Below are positions 36,352 through 44,880 of a stretch of 64,000 nucleotides of DNA, one piece after another. This stretch comes from Rickettsiales bacterium (GTDB taxonomy: Bacteria; Pseudomonadota; Alphaproteobacteria; Methylaequorales; Methylaequoraceae). The notes beneath the pieces were generated by a model. It worked only from the letters and a program-made list of their open reading frames with translations, had not been told where the DNA came from and searched no databases. Every line of letters begins with the position of its first letter. The stretch's first letter is position 1. Both the position numbers and the translations under genes were made by a program. Location of the stretch: assembly GCA_002691145.1 (NCBI GenBank), contig NZHE01000024.1, forward strand, positions 101,271 to 165,270, read 5' to 3'.

Positions 36352-37616
36352 TGATATTAAATACCTATAGAATAATAACAAACTTTTTGTATTTTCCTTT
36401 TTTTATTTATTTTCTTTTAAGAATGTTAAGAAAAAAAGAAAGCTTAGAAAGTCTAAAAGAAAAAAATGGTTTTTACTCAATAAAAAAACCTCCTGGTAAA
36501 TTAATTTGGATAAATGCAATTAGTATTGGTGAATCCCTTTCAACTTTATCTCTTATAAAAAAAATCTCAACGGATTTTCCAAACTCCACGATTCTTTTAA
36601 CCACGTCAACCCAATCTTCTAATAAAGTCATTAGAAATAGAAAAATTAAAAACGTAATTCTCCAATTTGCACCAATAGATATTCAATTTGTCATGAAAAA
36701 ATTTTTAAACTATTGGAAACCAGATATTTGTATATTAATAGAATCAGAAATATGGCCTAATTTAATTTTTCATGTTAAAAAGCAGAAAATTCCTTTGATA
36801 CTTCTTAATGCTAGAATGTCAGAAAAATCATTCAAAAGATGGAGTCATATAAAGAAAATTTCAAATAAGCTGTTTCAAGAGTTTGATCTTTGTCTAGTAC
36901 AAAACGAGAAATCTAAAAATATGTTTAAGGAATTGGGAACCAAAAATGTGGAATATCTTGGGAATTTAAAATTTTTTTCAGAACAGCTTCCTGTTAACTT
37001 ACAAAAGCTAAAAGAGTTTAGTAATCAAGTGAAAGGCAGGGATATCTTAGTATTAGCAAGCAGTCATTTTAATGAAGAAGAAATTTTTACAAATGTATAT
37101 TTGGAACTTAAAAAAAAACATTCTAATTTATTATTTATTATTGTTCCTCGCCACGTTTACAGATCTGACCAAATTACGAAGATGTTAAAAAAAAAAAAAA
37201 TGAATTATAAACTCAGATCAAATCAGGAGAAGATTTGTCCTTTAACTGATTGTTATCTTGCTGACACTTTTGATGAGTTAGGCTTATTTTATAAGACATC
37301 AAAATGTGTAATTATTGGTGGCTCTTTTATAAATCATGGAGGACAAAACTTGATAGAAGCTGCTAATTTTAACTGCCCTATAATTACTGGACCTTATATG
37401 GATAATTTTATTGATATAGAAAAAATATTTTTAAATAAACAATCGATAATTAAATTAAATAACTCTTATGACGCTTGTAATAAAATTTCAAAGATTTTAA
37501 CAAATCAAGACTACACGAAAGAGTTAAAAAAAAAACTCCATGATTTATGCATTTCTGAAAAAGGAAAAAAGAATATTATCTGGTCGAAATTAAAAGCTTA
37601 TTTAAAAGAAATCTAA
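36351..37616 (+). CDS. waaA: 3-deoxy-D-manno-octulosonic acid transferase
   Basis: A 421-residue GT30 glycosyltransferase that adds Kdo to lipid A precursor at the inner membrane. An N-terminal hydrophobic anchor (YRIITNFLYFPFFIYFLL) precedes ISIGESLSTLSLIKK, the acceptor-side motif. ILIESEIWPNLI is the family core motif, and the donor site contains GGSFINHGGQNLIEAAN. The start used is the ATG at 36351, overlapping the DUF374 stop by one base; the ORF track shows a TTG one codon earlier. A 14-A run at about 37187-37200 stays in frame (MLKKKKMNYK). Confidence 0.95.
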   Translation: MILNTYRIITNFLYFPFFIYFLLRMLRKKESLESLKEKNGFYSIKKPPGKLIWINAISIGESLSTLSLIKKISTDFPNSTILLTTSTQSSNKVIRNRKIKNVILQFAPIDIQFVMKKFLNYWKPDICILIESEIWPNLIFHVKKQKIPLILLNARMSEKSFKRWSHIKKISNKLFQEFDLCLVQNEKSKNMFKELGTKNVEYLGNLKFFSEQLPVNLQKLKEFSNQVKGRDILVLASSHFNEEEIFTNVYLELKKKHSNLLFIIVPRHVYRSDQITKMLKKKKMNYKLRSNQEKICPLTDCYLADTFDELGLFYKTSKCVIIGGSFINHGGQNLIEAANFNCPIITGPYMDNFIDIEKIFLNKQSIIKLNNSYDACNKISKILTNQDYTKELKKKLHDLCISEKGKKNIIWSKLKAYLKEI

Positions 37617-37619
37617 TTT

Positions 37620-38582
37620 ATGAAAAAACCTAAATTCTGGAAAAAAAGATCTAATATTTTTGATGTTATTCTAAAGCCTTTATCCATTATCTACATATTA
37701 CTAAGTTTACTAAATACAGCCTTTAAAAAAGAAAAAAGAATGAAAGTTCCAGTATTGTGCGTTGGTAATCTAATAATGGGAGGAGCAGGCAAAACCCCCA
37801 CGGTTATAGCAATATCTGATCTTTTAGTAAAAAATTTTAATTTAATTCATATTTTAATGCGGGGTTATAAAGGTAAAAATAGTAAAGCTAAGTTGGTTGA
37901 TGAAAACGATAATATAGCTAGTGTTGGGGATGAAGCATTAATTCATTTTGAAAATAACCAAGTATGCATTTCTAGAAACAGATATATAGGTGCAGAACTA
38001 TGCCAAAAAAACGGTGCTGACTTAATTATTCTAGACGATGGATTTCAAAGTAAACATATAGTGAAGAATTTATCCTTTGTAGTAGTAGATAATTATTTTC
38101 AATTTGGAAATAAAAAAGTCTTTCCAGCAGGTCCGTTAAGAGAGCCATTATTTTTAGGTTTTAAAAGAGCTGACGCCGTGATTCTAATCAAAAATATAGA
38201 AGATAAAATCTTTGATCTAAGTTTTTCTAAGTTACCAATTTTTTTCGCAAAAAAAGTAATAATTTTACCAAAATTAAAAAAAAAGAATGCACTGGCTTTT
38301 TGTGGAATTGGTAATCCTGAAAATTTTTTTCAATCCTTGAAAGATTATAAAGTTAATGTGAAACATAAATTAATATTTCCTGATCACCACATGTATGAGG
38401 AAAAAGAAATAAAAAATATTATTAAAAGTGCAGAAAAATCTGATTTACAGATTTTGACTACTAAAAAAGACTTTATTAAGATTCATAAGAAATACCATTC
38501 AAAGATTAAAATGGTTGACATGTATATTAAGTTTGAGAAAGAAGAAAAATTAAAACAATTTATTTTATCTAATTTGAAATAA
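37620..38582 (+). CDS. lpxK: Tetraacyldisaccharide 4'-kinase
   Basis: A 320-residue kinase that phosphorylates the lipid A disaccharide at the 4' position, just before Kdo addition. The P-loop is GNLIMGGAGKTPT (about 48-60). LDDGFQSKHI is the LpxK signature with the catalytic aspartates, and VFPAGPLREP is another family hallmark. The N-terminal hydrophobic segment anchors it to the inner membrane. It ends the LPS block and converges with the M23 gene, one base between stops. Confidence 0.96.
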   Translation: MKKPKFWKKRSNIFDVILKPLSIIYILLSLLNTAFKKEKRMKVPVLCVGNLIMGGAGKTPTVIAISDLLVKNFNLIHILMRGYKGKNSKAKLVDENDNIASVGDEALIHFENNQVCISRNRYIGAELCQKNGADLIILDDGFQSKHIVKNLSFVVVDNYFQFGNKKVFPAGPLREPLFLGFKRADAVILIKNIEDKIFDLSFSKLPIFFAKKVIILPKLKKKNALAFCGIGNPENFFQSLKDYKVNVKHKLIFPDHHMYEEKEIKNIIKSAEKSDLQILTTKKDFIKIHKKYHSKIKMVDMYIKFEKEEKLKQFILSNLK

Positions 38583-38583
38583 G

Positions 38584-39372
38584 TTAAAAGCTGTAATCAA
38601 TCAGACTCATAGGATCTACTGGTTTATTTTTTAAATACACTCCCCAATGTAGATGAGGACCTGATGCTCTTCCTGTTTTTCCAACTGAGCCAATTAGATC
38701 ACCTTTTTTAATTATATCACTTTTATTGACATAAAAATCTTCTAGATGGGCAAAGATTGAAATTATACCAAGCCCATGATCAACAATAATGGTATTTCCA
38801 GTATAAAACATATTTTCAAAAACCCCCTTTACTTTTCCCTCAGCTGGTGACCTTATAGGTGCTCCTATTGGTGCAGCAATGTCTAATCCATAGTGAGGTC
38901 TTTTAGGAACTTTATTTAGTATTCTTTGGCTACCAAAAACCCCAGATATTCTGCCTTTTACCGGTATAATAAAATTATTTTTAAATAATCTTTTATTGAC
39001 ACCAAGTTTCTTAGACTTATCAATATTTTTTTTATCATTTATAATGTTATTAAAATCCTCTTTATTAGGATTAACTTTCCTTGGTTTAAGATTAGTAATT
39101 CTTTCAATTCTATACTTTTTTTTGGTTACAGGATATTTTTTTTGAACACCATCAATTTCAATATATACATGCTGTTCAAACTTTCTTCCGAATGCGAATA
39201 AGAAATGGTTATCATCAGATAATTTAATAGGTTCATTATTAACTTTTATTTTTTGATATGATTCAAATTTACCAATAATTAAACCACCTTCGCAAAAACA
39301 ACCTTTAATATTATTAAAATCAGAGGAAAATATGGGAGTAGAAAAAAAAAAAAAGATTATAAATATTTTCAT
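38584..39372 (-). CDS. Periplasmic M23 (LytM) family protein
   Basis: A 262-residue exported protein. A signal peptide (about 1-16, ending TPIFSS) precedes an N-terminal strand-rich part and the LytM domain (about 140-260). The zinc ligands are visible as HYGLDIAAP (H and D) and PHLHWGVYL (HxH), and the intervening SIFAHL also matches, so the domain should be active as a peptidoglycan endopeptidase. Length and layout resemble the small single-domain cell-wall peptidases of alphaproteobacteria. It overlaps the xseA end by four bases (ATGA). Confidence 0.9.
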   Translation of the reverse strand: MKIFIIFFFFSTPIFSSDFNNIKGCFCEGGLIIGKFESYQKIKVNNEPIKLSDDNHFLFAFGRKFEQHVYIEIDGVQKKYPVTKKKYRIERITNLKPRKVNPNKEDFNNIINDKKNIDKSKKLGVNKRLFKNNFIIPVKGRISGVFGSQRILNKVPKRPHYGLDIAAPIGAPIRSPAEGKVKGVFENMFYTGNTIIVDHGLGIISIFAHLEDFYVNKSDIIKKGDLIGSVGKTGRASGPHLHWGVYLKNKPVDPMSLIDYSF

Positions 39373-40712
39373 TTGACTTTCTTTAATGTCACTTTACTAG
39401 AAAAAAACTCTATTTCAACTTTACTATTTAATGATATTTTTTTCCCATCACTTATAATCTTTTTATCCATTCTCGCCACACTAAACCCCCTCTTCAAAAT
39501 ATTTTTATAAGATAATGAGTTTAAAAGTTTGGTCTTACTATTACATTCTTGCTTGTTCTTTTGAATTTTTAATATAATTTTATTGTTTAATCTTAATAAA
39601 ATTTGTTTTATTTTTTGTTCAATAATTTTTATTTTAGTTTCAAATTTGGTTGGTTGAAAATTAATAGAGAAATCTTTAAGATTTAATTTTTTTTTTCTTA
39701 ACAGACTATTAATTAAACTATTGAGCCTAATCTCAATAAAATCTAGTGACTGAAAATTTTGTTCAATTACATGGTTTAAATTTGGTAATTTATTTTTTTC
39801 TCTCTCCAATTTTATTAATTTGTGTTCAATTATTCCCTGTAAAAGTTTAGATGCGAAATTTGTTTTTCCCTTTAAATTTTCTAAAAGTTCTTTTTTAACT
39901 GGTAATGCTAATTCAACTGCAGCTGTTGGCGTTGAGGCTCTTAAATCAGAAACAAAATCAGATAATGTTACATCTGTTTCATGACCAATAGCAGATACTA
40001 CTGGGATTACTGAATTATCTATAGCTCTAACTACTTTCTCATCGTTAAAAGACATTAAATCTTCAAAACTACCTCCCCCTCTAGCAATTATAATAAAGTC
40101 AACATGAAAAATTTTATTTCCATACATTTTTTCAGAATTAACAACATTAATAGCATTAACTATTTCTTCAACTGAATCTTTTCCTTGAACTTTAACTGGG
40201 TATATAATTATTTCCAATTGAAACCTTTCTTTCACCCTATGGATTATATCTCTTATTACTGCCCCAGATTGCGAAGTAATAACACAAATTTTTTCTGAAA
40301 CTAATGGTAATGCTTTTTTCTTTTCATCATCAAACAAACCCTCATCTAGAAGTTTTTTTTTTAAAATTTCAAATTTTTTTAATAGATACCCTTCACCCTC
40401 ATAATCAATACTATCCACAATTAATTGATATTTTGATTGAGGGGCGTAGGTCGTTATTCTTCCCTTAATAATTATATAATCTCCATCTTTAGGTATAACT
40501 TTCAAAGTCTTAACATTAGTTCTCCAACAAACCGATGAAATATTATCAATTTCGTCTTTTAGAGTAAAATATAGATGTCCGGAAGAATGTTGAAATATTT
40601 TAGAAACTTCACCACTTACTTTTATGTAATTAAATTGATTTTCAATAATTTGTTTAATAGACTTATTTAACTCAGAAACAGTAAATTGTTTTATGTTTGA
40701 ACTTTCATGCAT
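39369..40712 (-). CDS. xseA: Exodeoxyribonuclease VII large subunit
   Basis: A 447-residue nuclease subunit for single-stranded DNA. The N-terminal OB fold (about 8-100) begins [15 protein letters not shown] and contains [22 protein letters not shown]. The catalytic domain contains [20 protein letters not shown], the [19 protein letters not shown] core and [28 protein letters not shown]-like residues, followed by a helical coiled-coil region. The small subunit xseB is not recognised in the window. It is divergent from purD across 42 bases. Confidence 0.95.
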   Translation of the reverse strand: [447 protein letters not shown]

Positions 40713-40754
40713 ATAATAATCTTATAAAATTAATTTTAAAGTTAAAGGAAATAT

Positions 40755-42020
40755 TTGAATATACTTATTATTGGAGGTGGGGGTAGAGAACATTCCTTAT
40801 GTTGGGCTGTTTCTAAGTCCCCAAAATGTAAAAAACTTTTCTGTATCCCAGGAAACGGTGGAATTGCAGAGATAGCAACATGCATTGAAAAAAATCCAGA
40901 AAACCAACTTGAAATTTTTAATTTTTGTAAAAAAACAAAAATAGATTTAGTAATTATAGGTCCTGAAAAATATTTAGAACAAGGGTTAAGCGATTATCTT
41001 AGGAAACGAGACATTAATGTCTTTGGTCCATCAAAAAAAGCTTCAAAAATTGAAACATCAAAGACCTTTTCAAAACATTTTCTCAAAAGAAATAGTATAC
41101 CAACTGCTGATTATCATTGTTTCAATGAAATAAATGAAGCAAAAAAATATATAAAATGCAATAATCCACCTTATGTAATTAAAGTTGACGGTCTTGCTTC
41201 GGGTAAGGGTGTATTAATATGTAAAACTAAAACTGAAGCAAACAATACATTAAAAAATATTTTTGTAAAAAAAATATTTGGTAATGCAGGTAAAAAAATT
41301 TTAATCGAAGAACACCTAGATGGATTTGAAGTAAGTTTTTTTTCTTTTTTTGATAAAAATAAAATTGTAATGCTAGATTATGCGCTTGATCATAAAAGGG
41401 CATTTGATGGTGATAATGGTCCAAATACAGGAGGCATGGGTGCTTTTACTCCATCAAAAAAAATAACTAGAGAGTTATATGAAAAAATATTCAAAACAAT
41501 AATAGAACCTACCAAACAGTCCTTAGATAAAGAGCAGATAATGTTTCAGGGAATTTTATTTTTTGGAATTATGGTTACTGAAAATGGTCCAAAGGTTATA
41601 GAATACAATGTTAGATTTGGTGATCCTGAGTGCCAATCAATCGTTAGAAAAGTAAAGAGTAATTTCTTAGATATTCTATATAACACCGCAACAAATAAAC
41701 TTAAAGAAGTAAAATCTATCGTAAATAATAATTTTTCTGTCTGCGTTATACTTGCATCAAAAGGTTATCCGGAGAGATTTGAAACAAATCTGGAAATAAA
41801 AAATATAGAGAAAGCGAATAAGGTTAAAGGAGTAATAATATTTCATTGCGGAACAAAATTAGAGGATAAAAAAATATTTTCAAATGGTGGGAGAGTTCTA
41901 GCAATTACTGCCGTTGACTCAAATTTTCTAAAGGCAAGAGAGAAAGTCTATAAAGCACTAAAAATTATCAATTGGAAACATGGATTTTTCAGAAACGATA
42001 TTGGCTTCAAGAATTTTTAA
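40755..42020 (+). CDS. purD: Phosphoribosylamine-glycine ligase
   Basis: A 421-residue ATP-grasp enzyme that makes GAR in purine synthesis. The N-terminus NILIIGGGGREHSLCWAVSKSP fits the family exactly, so the TTG start codon is well supported; no ATG is available. The ATP-grasp core has KVDGLASGKGVLIC, GFEVSFFSFFD, DNGPNTGGMGAFTPS and the metal-binding IEYNVRFGDPECQ. Complete and of normal length. Its last 14 bases overlap the convergent tadA gene. Confidence 0.97.
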   Translation: MNILIIGGGGREHSLCWAVSKSPKCKKLFCIPGNGGIAEIATCIEKNPENQLEIFNFCKKTKIDLVIIGPEKYLEQGLSDYLRKRDINVFGPSKKASKIETSKTFSKHFLKRNSIPTADYHCFNEINEAKKYIKCNNPPYVIKVDGLASGKGVLICKTKTEANNTLKNIFVKKIFGNAGKKILIEEHLDGFEVSFFSFFDKNKIVMLDYALDHKRAFDGDNGPNTGGMGAFTPSKKITRELYEKIFKTIIEPTKQSLDKEQIMFQGILFFGIMVTENGPKVIEYNVRFGDPECQSIVRKVKSNFLDILYNTATNKLKEVKSIVNNNFSVCVILASKGYPERFETNLEIKNIEKANKVKGVIIFHCGTKLEDKKIFSNGGRVLAITAVDSNFLKAREKVYKALKIINWKHGFFRNDIGFKNF

Positions 42021-42474
42021 TTTTTCTTAACCTTTGAAAAAAATCATTGATTAAGGTTTTGCAATCTTTTTCATACATCCCTCCAAAAAAATGCTCTTCG
42101 CCTTTGCAGCTATGATATTTTTTTCTTTTATTTGAAAATTTCTTTTTGAAATTTTGGTCATATGCTCCAAAATAAACTTTTTTTATACCCGACATTATAA
42201 TTGCTGCTTCGCACATTGGGCATGGCTCTAAGGTTACATATAAACTTAATTTTCGAAATTCATATCTTTGTAAGAATTTTGAAGCTTTTTTAATTGCCTC
42301 AATTTCTGCATGAGCGGTAGGATCATTTTTTTTTCGTGAATTATTTTTAGCTTTACTTACTAAAATATTATTTTCATTTACAATTACGCATCCAACTGGA
42401 ATGTCTTCATACGATTGGCTTTCTTTTGCTAATTTTATGGCAAGTTTCATAGGATCGTTAATTTTTTTTTTCAT
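42007..42474 (-). CDS. tadA: tRNA adenosine(34) deaminase
   Basis: A 155-residue zinc deaminase that makes inosine at position 34 of tRNA-Arg. The zinc and proton-shuttle residues are in PTAHAEIEAIKKA (HAE) and LEPCPMCEAAIIMSGI (PCxxC). The N-terminus MKLAIKLAKESQSYEDIPVGCVIV and the C-terminal region with KCC-like CKGEEHFFGG fit TadA rather than other deaminases. It starts one base after the cyclophilin-like gene. Confidence 0.93.
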   Translation of the reverse strand: MKKKINDPMKLAIKLAKESQSYEDIPVGCVIVNENNILVSKAKNNSRKKNDPTAHAEIEAIKKASKFLQRYEFRKLSLYVTLEPCPMCEAAIIMSGIKKVYFGAYDQNFKKKFSNKRKKYHSCKGEEHFFGGMYEKDCKTLINDFFQRLRKIKNS

Positions 42475-42475
42475 A

Positions 42476-42850
42476 TTATATTTTAGTTATTTCTATAAAT
42501 TCGTCATTGTTAACAGCATTTAGTCCACTCAAAGAGTCGTTAGTTTTTCCCCAAATGTTGCAGTCAGCTGCCAACCGTATCTCATTTTTAATAGATATTG
42601 GAGTTGGGCCAAATCCAATTGCAATAAACTTTCCATCCGGCCAATAGACTATTTCTCCTAGACTTATAATTGATTTAGCATTATCCTCTAAATCAACATT
42701 TACGTCACAGGAAAAATATATTTCCTTTCCCCAAGTTTTTAATTTTTTTTTTATTGGTAATTTGTTCCAAATCAAATCAGCGGTTTTCGTATTTAATAAT
42801 TCACAAATAATTTCAATTTCTTTTATACATATTTTACATTTCCTTCTCAT
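42476..42850 (-). CDS. Cyclophilin-like-fold protein (TM1367/DUF3830-like)
   Basis: A 124-residue protein. The pattern AKSIISLGEIVYWPDGKFIAIGFGPTPIS, preceded by TWGKEIYFSC, resembles the small cyclophilin-like family typified by TM1367. These proteins share the cyclophilin barrel but lack clear isomerase residues, and their substrates are unknown. Three cysteines lie in the N-terminal third (CKICIKEIEIIC) and could bind metal, which is speculative. It is immediately upstream of tadA and divergent from the PuuD-like gene across 32 bases. Confidence 0.65.
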   Translation of the reverse strand: MRRKCKICIKEIEIICELLNTKTADLIWNKLPIKKKLKTWGKEIYFSCDVNVDLEDNAKSIISLGEIVYWPDGKFIAIGFGPTPISIKNEIRLAADCNIWGKTNDSLSGLNAVNNDEFIEITKI

Positions 42851-42882
42851 ATGCTAATGTTTTCAGTTAAATATTTAATATT

Positions 42883-43602
42883 ATGACTAAACCAATAATT
42901 GGGATAACACTTGACCTCGAGGAAAACAACAAATATTCAAAATTTCCTTGGTATGCTCTTAGAAAAAATTATTCTGATTCAGTGATAAAAGGGGGAGGAC
43001 TTCCTGTTTTTATTCCGAATGAAATCTCTTTAATAAAAAAATATATTAATTTGATTGATGGATTATTAATTACTGGAGGAAACTTTGATATTCATCCCAA
43101 AATTTACGGAGAGAAATTAATAACTGATAAAATTAATATAAAAAAAGACAGAACTTACTTTGAGCTTAAAATTACAGAAAGTGCAATAAAAAATAATATG
43201 TCAATTCTCGGTATATGCGGAGGTCAACAGTTATTAAATGTTGTCTTTGGTGGGAATTTATTTCAACACATTCCATTTGAATTTGATACCAAAATTGAAC
43301 ATGAACAAGAAAATCCTAGGAATGAAGCAAGTCATAAAGTGAATATTATCAGGAATACAAAACTACGAGACATTGTTAGTTCTGAAACAATGTTTGTTAA
43401 TTCTGCACATCACCAGTCTGTTAAAAAAATTGGTGCTGGCTTAAAAGTTAATGCAACAGCTGAAGACAGTGTTATTGAGGGCATTGAGGCTGAAAATCTT
43501 CGCTTTTGTCTAGGAATTCAATGGCACCCAGAATTTTTAATTGATAAGAATGATATAGTTATATTTAATGAATTTATTAAAGCTGCCAAAACCAAAGAGT
43601 AG
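42883..43602 (+). CDS. Gamma-glutamyl-hydrolase-like class I amidotransferase (PuuD family)
   Basis: A 239-residue peptidase C26 family hydrolase. The nucleophile elbow is LGICGGQQLLNVVFGG with Cys, and the catalytic His-Glu pair is QWHPEFL. GLLITGGNFDIHPKIYGE also matches the family. PuuD-like members cleave gamma-glutamyl-GABA in putrescine breakdown, but other members act on other gamma-glutamyl compounds; no polyamine gene is nearby, so the substrate is not assigned. The RsuA-like gene starts within its last 35 bases. Confidence 0.88.
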   Translation: MTKPIIGITLDLEENNKYSKFPWYALRKNYSDSVIKGGGLPVFIPNEISLIKKYINLIDGLLITGGNFDIHPKIYGEKLITDKINIKKDRTYFELKITESAIKNNMSILGICGGQQLLNVVFGGNLFQHIPFEFDTKIEHEQENPRNEASHKVNIIRNTKLRDIVSSETMFVNSAHHQSVKKIGAGLKVNATAEDSVIEGIEAENLRFCLGIQWHPEFLIDKNDIVIFNEFIKAAKTKE

Positions 43603-44338
43603 ATTAATTAGACTTGTAAAGTTAATTTCACATTCTGGTATATGTTCTAGAAGAGATGCTGAAAAGTTAATCAATGAGGGAAAAATTACTTTAGACGGAG
43701 AAATTTACAAAAATTTTATAATTGAAGCTGAAAAAATCTCTAAAATAAAAGTAAACGGAACTCACATGATATTTGAGGATATTAGATTATGGATTTTTAA
43801 TAAGTCTAAAGGCCTTGTTTGTTCTAATAAAAGTCAATTTAAAAAAAAAACAATTTTTCAAGTGTTTCCTAGAGCCATGCCAAGGGTAGTTTCTGTGGGG
43901 AGACTTGATGAAAACTCTGAGGGGTTGATAATTCTTACCAATAATCCAAGTGTTTCCTCATATCTTGAAAATCCAGAGAGCAAAATTCAAAGAAAGTATT
44001 TAGTCGAAGTTTCTGGTAAATATAATTCCAAAATAAAGGAAATACTGTCTAATGGATTTTCGATACATGGTATAAATTATAAACCAATGATAATTAAAAA
44101 AATTAATAGTTTTGAAAATAAAACTTCTTTTGAAATAACTCTTTTTGAAGGAAAGAATAGAGAGATTAGAAAAGCAATGCAATATTTTGGGCTAAAAGTA
44201 ATTATGCTAAAAAGATTTGAATATGGTCCATTTAAACTCCAAAAAATCAAACAAAATAAAATTTACGAACTAAATAAAAAAGATGTACTTAATAAATTAA
44301 AAAAAATAGGTTTTAAAATTGAAAGTAGTTTCTGGTAA
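43568..44338 (+). CDS. RsuA/RluB-family rRNA pseudouridine synthase
   Basis: A 256-residue synthase with an N-terminal S4 RNA-binding domain (VKLISHSGICSRRDAEKLINEGKITLDGE) and the catalytic domain. The catalytic aspartate is in VSVGRLDENSEGLIILTN. The conserved KYLVEVSG and GKNREIRKAMQYFG blocks follow. RluB (23S U2605) fits better than RsuA by overall layout, but the two are hard to separate. The ATG overlaps the PuuD-like gene by 35 bases; no later ATG is present before the S4 domain. rsmD starts within its last 20 bases. Confidence 0.92.
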   Translation: MNLLKLPKPKSRLIRLVKLISHSGICSRRDAEKLINEGKITLDGEIYKNFIIEAEKISKIKVNGTHMIFEDIRLWIFNKSKGLVCSNKSQFKKKTIFQVFPRAMPRVVSVGRLDENSEGLIILTNNPSVSSYLENPESKIQRKYLVEVSGKYNSKIKEILSNGFSIHGINYKPMIIKKINSFENKTSFEITLFEGKNREIRKAMQYFGLKVIMLKRFEYGPFKLQKIKQNKIYELNKKDVLNKLKKIGFKIESSFW

Positions 44339-44877
44339 CTTGAAAGGTCGTTCTCTTCTAAGCCCATCAAATAAAAAAATAAGACCGACCGGGAGCAGGG
44401 CTAGGTCAATGATTTTTAATACTTTAAATAGCATGTTGAAAAAAGAAGGTCTTAATTTATCCGATTTAAGAGTTTTAGATTGTTTCTGTGGCTCAGGTTC
44501 TATTGGAATCGAAGCGTTATCTCAAGGCGCTAAAAATGTTCTATTTCTTGATTCTTCATATGAATCTTTATCTTTGACAAAAAAAAACTGTGAAAAACTT
44601 AAACTAAGTAAAAAATCTTTATTTCATCACGCAAATATTTTAGATGAAATATCGTTTAAATATGTATTTGATTTAATATTTCTAGATCCTCCCTATGGAC
44701 AGGATGTTGTTATGAAAGCAATAAAAAACTTATATATTCATAAATGTATAAAAGAAAATTGTTTTGGTGTATTTGAAGTTGATAAAAAAACTTATATTAA
44801 AGAAGAAAATTTTTTCAAAATTATAAAGATAAAAAAAATAAGTAACTCAGCTTTTTTTTTTTTTCAAAATTTTTTAG
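44319..44877 (+). CDS. rsmD: 16S rRNA (guanine-966-N2)-methyltransferase with frame slip at the end
   Basis: An rRNA methyltransferase with SAM-binding DCFCGSGSIGIEALSQGA and the catalytic LIFLDPPYGQD. It begins with TTG (MKVVSGNLKGRSL), overlapping the RsuA-like end. The ORF track runs on to 44987, over 100 bases into antisense mutL, with an atypical tail. The cause is a run of 13 T at 44852-44864. With 12 T the frame reads SAFFFFKIF and stops at 44877, giving about 185 residues (the family norm) and ending four bases before the mutL stop. I therefore give the shifted end. The catalytic parts are upstream of the slip, so function is probably kept either way. Confidence 0.85.
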
Positions 44878-44880
44878 TAA

